DNA of 64,000 nucleotides from Pedobacter nyackensis (GTDB lineage: Bacteria > Bacteroidota > Bacteroidia > Sphingobacteriales > Sphingobacteriaceae), in assembly GCF_900176505.1 (NCBI RefSeq), contig NZ_FWYB01000002.1, positions 521,237 to 585,236 on the forward strand. Direction: 5' to 3'. The translations under genes were made by a program, and so were the position numbers. The notes under the pieces were generated by a model that was not told where the DNA came from, did not search any database, and was given only the letters and a program-made list of their open reading frames with translations. Below, one piece after another: positions 62,352 through 64,000 of the stretch (its first letter is position 1; every line of letters starts with the position of its first letter).

Positions 62352-64000
62352 TTAATTAAACGCAGGCGAAGCTTTAACAACGGCTTTCCCCTTAGGATTT
62401 GCCAATTGCATGAAATCAGCCATAATTCTTAAGCTTTCATTCTGAATAAAATCAAAGCCTTCTTCTTTCTTGATCTTGTCTCCTTTTTTCACAGGAGCCA
62501 ATCCCCTTGATTTTCTTAATATGTTTATCTTAACCAGAGTCTTAGCTTCAATACTGTCTCTCTCTGCTTTCAATTTAACTTCATTTAAAGGTAACGACAC
62601 TTCTCCTTCACGCTTTTTAGCTTCGGCGATATCTTCTTCCATAATTTTATAATCAAGCGACTTGTCCATTCTTTGCTTGTGTAAGCTGATCAATCCTGGC
62701 TTAAGCGGATTCAAATCAGCAATAGAAGCAAAATTAGACTTTCTCACCTCATCCCAAGGCAGAGCAGAAGGTTCAGTATCTTCTCCAATTTTATCCATTG
62801 GATATAAAGATGGGAACTCTATATCAGGCATTACACCCTTATGCTGGGTACTGCTACCCGTAACACGGTAAAACTTAGCCATTGTAAGATTGATCTGGCC
62901 CAACTTAACCCCATCGTTTTTCCCTGCAATGCCGCCTTTATTAACCAAAGCCGATAGCCTTTGCAATATAGATGGATTAACCAATCTGTTCATGTCAATT
63001 GAAGATTGAACTGTTCCTTTACCATAGGTTTGGGTACCCATGATAATTCCCCTTCCATAATCCTGAATAGCACCTGCAAAAATTTCCGACGCAGAAGCGC
63101 TTAATCGATCCACCATCACTCCAAATGGTCCAGCCCATGCTACACCTGAGTTGGTGTCGTCACTAACCTCTACATCACCCTTAAGATCCTTTACCTGCAC
63201 CACAGGTCCTTTATCAATAAACAAACCTGTAAGATCGATTGCTTCCACTAAAGAACCACCACCATTTGCACGAAGGTCCATTACAATAGCGTCCACTTTA
63301 TCGCGGTTCTTTAAAGTATCAATCAATAACCTTACATCACGTGTTGTACTTTTATAATTAGGATCACCGGCGTTCGCAGCTTTAAAATCAGCATAAAAAG
63401 CAGGTACAGAAATGATCCCTATTTTGTAAGGCTTTCCATTTGACAAGATCGTTTCTACTTTCTTTTTGGCCGATTGGTCTTCCATTACAATCTTCTCCCT
63501 TACCAGTTCAATGATTACTGGCTTGGCCGACATTTCCTTGCCAGAAGGAATGATCTTTAACCTAACCTTTGTGCCTTTTGGACCTTTAATTTTAGATACT
63601 GAATTTTCAATTCTCCAGCCAATGATGTCTTCAAACTCTCCATCACCCTGTGCTACAGCAATAATCTTATCTCCAGCACTTAGTAATTTGCTTTTAAAAG
63701 CCGGACCACCTGGGATTACTTCAGCAATTTTCAGCACTTCATTATCCAGTTGTAATCTGGCACCGATACCTTCAAAAGATCGGGCCATATCTTCGTTAAA
63801 CTGCTGCGCATTACTAGGATTAAAATAGTTTGTATGCGGATCTATAGTCTCAGTAAATGCATCCATTACCGTTTGAAAAACGTCCTGGTTGTTTAATTTT
63901 GTGGCCTGCGACTTAAGTGCCTCATAACGTTTTTTCAGCGTCTCAGCATTCTTAGCCTCAGATGTTCCTGCAATCTTTAAATTTACAAGCTCATATTTAA
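62352..64000 (-). CDS. prc: C-terminal processing protease (Prc/Tsp-like, S41), 5' end outside window
   Basis: The frame stays open from the stop at 62352 to the window edge, so the start is outside. An ATG at 63866 is internal: upstream codons read NNQDVFQTV and continue the family pattern before DAFTETIDPHTNYFNP. A PDZ domain lies after this, then the S41 core with the catalytic Ser in SASASEIF (about 63081-63106) and Lys in YGKGTVQ. The DUF3340-type tail follows. It cleaves C-termini of periplasmic proteins. Confidence 0.93.
   Translation of the reverse strand, partial: KYELVNLKIAGTSEAKNAETLKKRYEALKSQATKLNNQDVFQTVMDAFTETIDPHTNYFNPSNAQQFNEDMARSFEGIGARLQLDNEVLKIAEVIPGGPAFKSKLLSAGDKIIAVAQGDGEFEDIIGWRIENSVSKIKGPKGTKVRLKIIPSGKEMSAKPVIIELVREKIVMEDQSAKKKVETILSNGKPYKIGIISVPAFYADFKAANAGDPNYKSTTRDVRLLIDTLKNRDKVDAIVMDLRANGGGSLVEAIDLTGLFIDKGPVVQVKDLKGDVEVSDDTNSGVAWAGPFGVMVDRLSASASEIFAGAIQDYGRGIIMGTQTYGKGTVQSSIDMNRLVNPSILQRLSALVNKGGIAGKNDGVKLGQINLTMAKFYRVTGSSTQHKGVMPDIEFPSLYPMDKIGEDTEPSALPWDEVRKSNFASIADLNPLKPGLISLHKQRMDKSLDYKIMEEDIAEAKKREGEVSLPLNEVKLKAERDSIEAKTLVKINILRKSRGLAPVKKGDKIKKEEGFDFIQNESLRIMADFMQLANPKGKAVVKASPAFN

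Noticed and set aside
63864..63866. ATG as the start of the S41 protease
   Set aside because: The frame is open to the window edge and the upstream codons continue the conserved Prc sequence, so this Met is internal.

Overview
The window is a densely packed stretch of chromosome from a member of the Bacteroidota, most likely a Pedobacter-like Sphingobacteriaceae. The evidence is the gene content: SusC-type and CarboxypepD_reg/plug/barrel outer-membrane proteins, a GLPGLI protein, DUF5687 and DUF3127 families, and B-type succinate dehydrogenase with one membrane subunit. It also includes the almost complete lack of Shine-Dalgarno sequences and the recurrent TAnnTTTG promoter element. I see no insertion sequence, prophage, CRISPR array, rRNA or tRNA gene. 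Codon usage looks even throughout, so this is core chromosome rather than an island.

Layout. 1-3.1 kb: lipid genes (a DECR1-like dienoyl-CoA reductase and a KAS III), clpS and a thioredoxin-fold protein. 3.2-8.1 kb: two tandem outer-membrane barrel proteins. 8.1-11.7 kb: Nudix hydrolase, PlsC-like acyltransferase, a LytS/LytTR-type two-component pair and a small membrane peptide. 11.9-14.3 kb: a BlaI-type repressor with a BlaR1-like M56 protein that carries TonB-C and SusC-plug-like modules. 14.4-20.6 kb: sdhCAB, an HtrA protease and dapF. 20.6-24.7 kb: a PIF1-like helicase and a DUF4153 membrane protein. 24.8-31.8 kb: an outer-membrane receptor plus GLPGLI operon, a histidine kinase/OmpR-family pair, and a secreted two-repeat protein. 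31.9-37.1 kb: DUF3127, a THUMP methyltransferase, an HD phosphohydrolase, a PhoR-like kinase, and DUF47 plus PiT phosphate uptake. 37.1-41.7 kb: an ECF sigma factor, an anti-sigma-like TonB protein, and a divergent VWA protein with a DUF4197 protein. 41.8-47.5 kb: DEAD-box helicase, rarA, a DUF5687/ABC exporter and an OmpA-like lipoprotein. 47.5-54.7 kb: a conserved hypothetical protein, a Gfo/Idh oxidoreductase, an MtfA-like peptidase, an alpha/beta hydrolase, a ZnuD-like receptor with a His/Cys-rich partner, and a SnoaL-like protein. 54.7-64 kb: hisS, pyruvate dehydrogenase E1-alpha and E2, an NlpC/P60 lysin, a CapA-like protein, a small membrane protein, an SPFH protein, and the C-terminal part of a Prc-type S41 protease.

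The most interesting material is regulatory or architectural. Three different non-receptor proteins (M56 peptidase, anti-sigma-like protein, VWA protein) carry signatures of the SusC plug. Two outward-facing targets around the kinase/OmpR-family pair share a TTTAACA-N3-TTTAACA direct repeat. A Pho-box-like CTTAACA-N4-CTTAACA lies before the phosphate uptake genes. Tandem dyads precede blaI. Several genes have the promoter box exactly 4 nt before ATG, which predicts leaderless mRNAs. No clear complete new multi-gene system was found; these are candidates to test.
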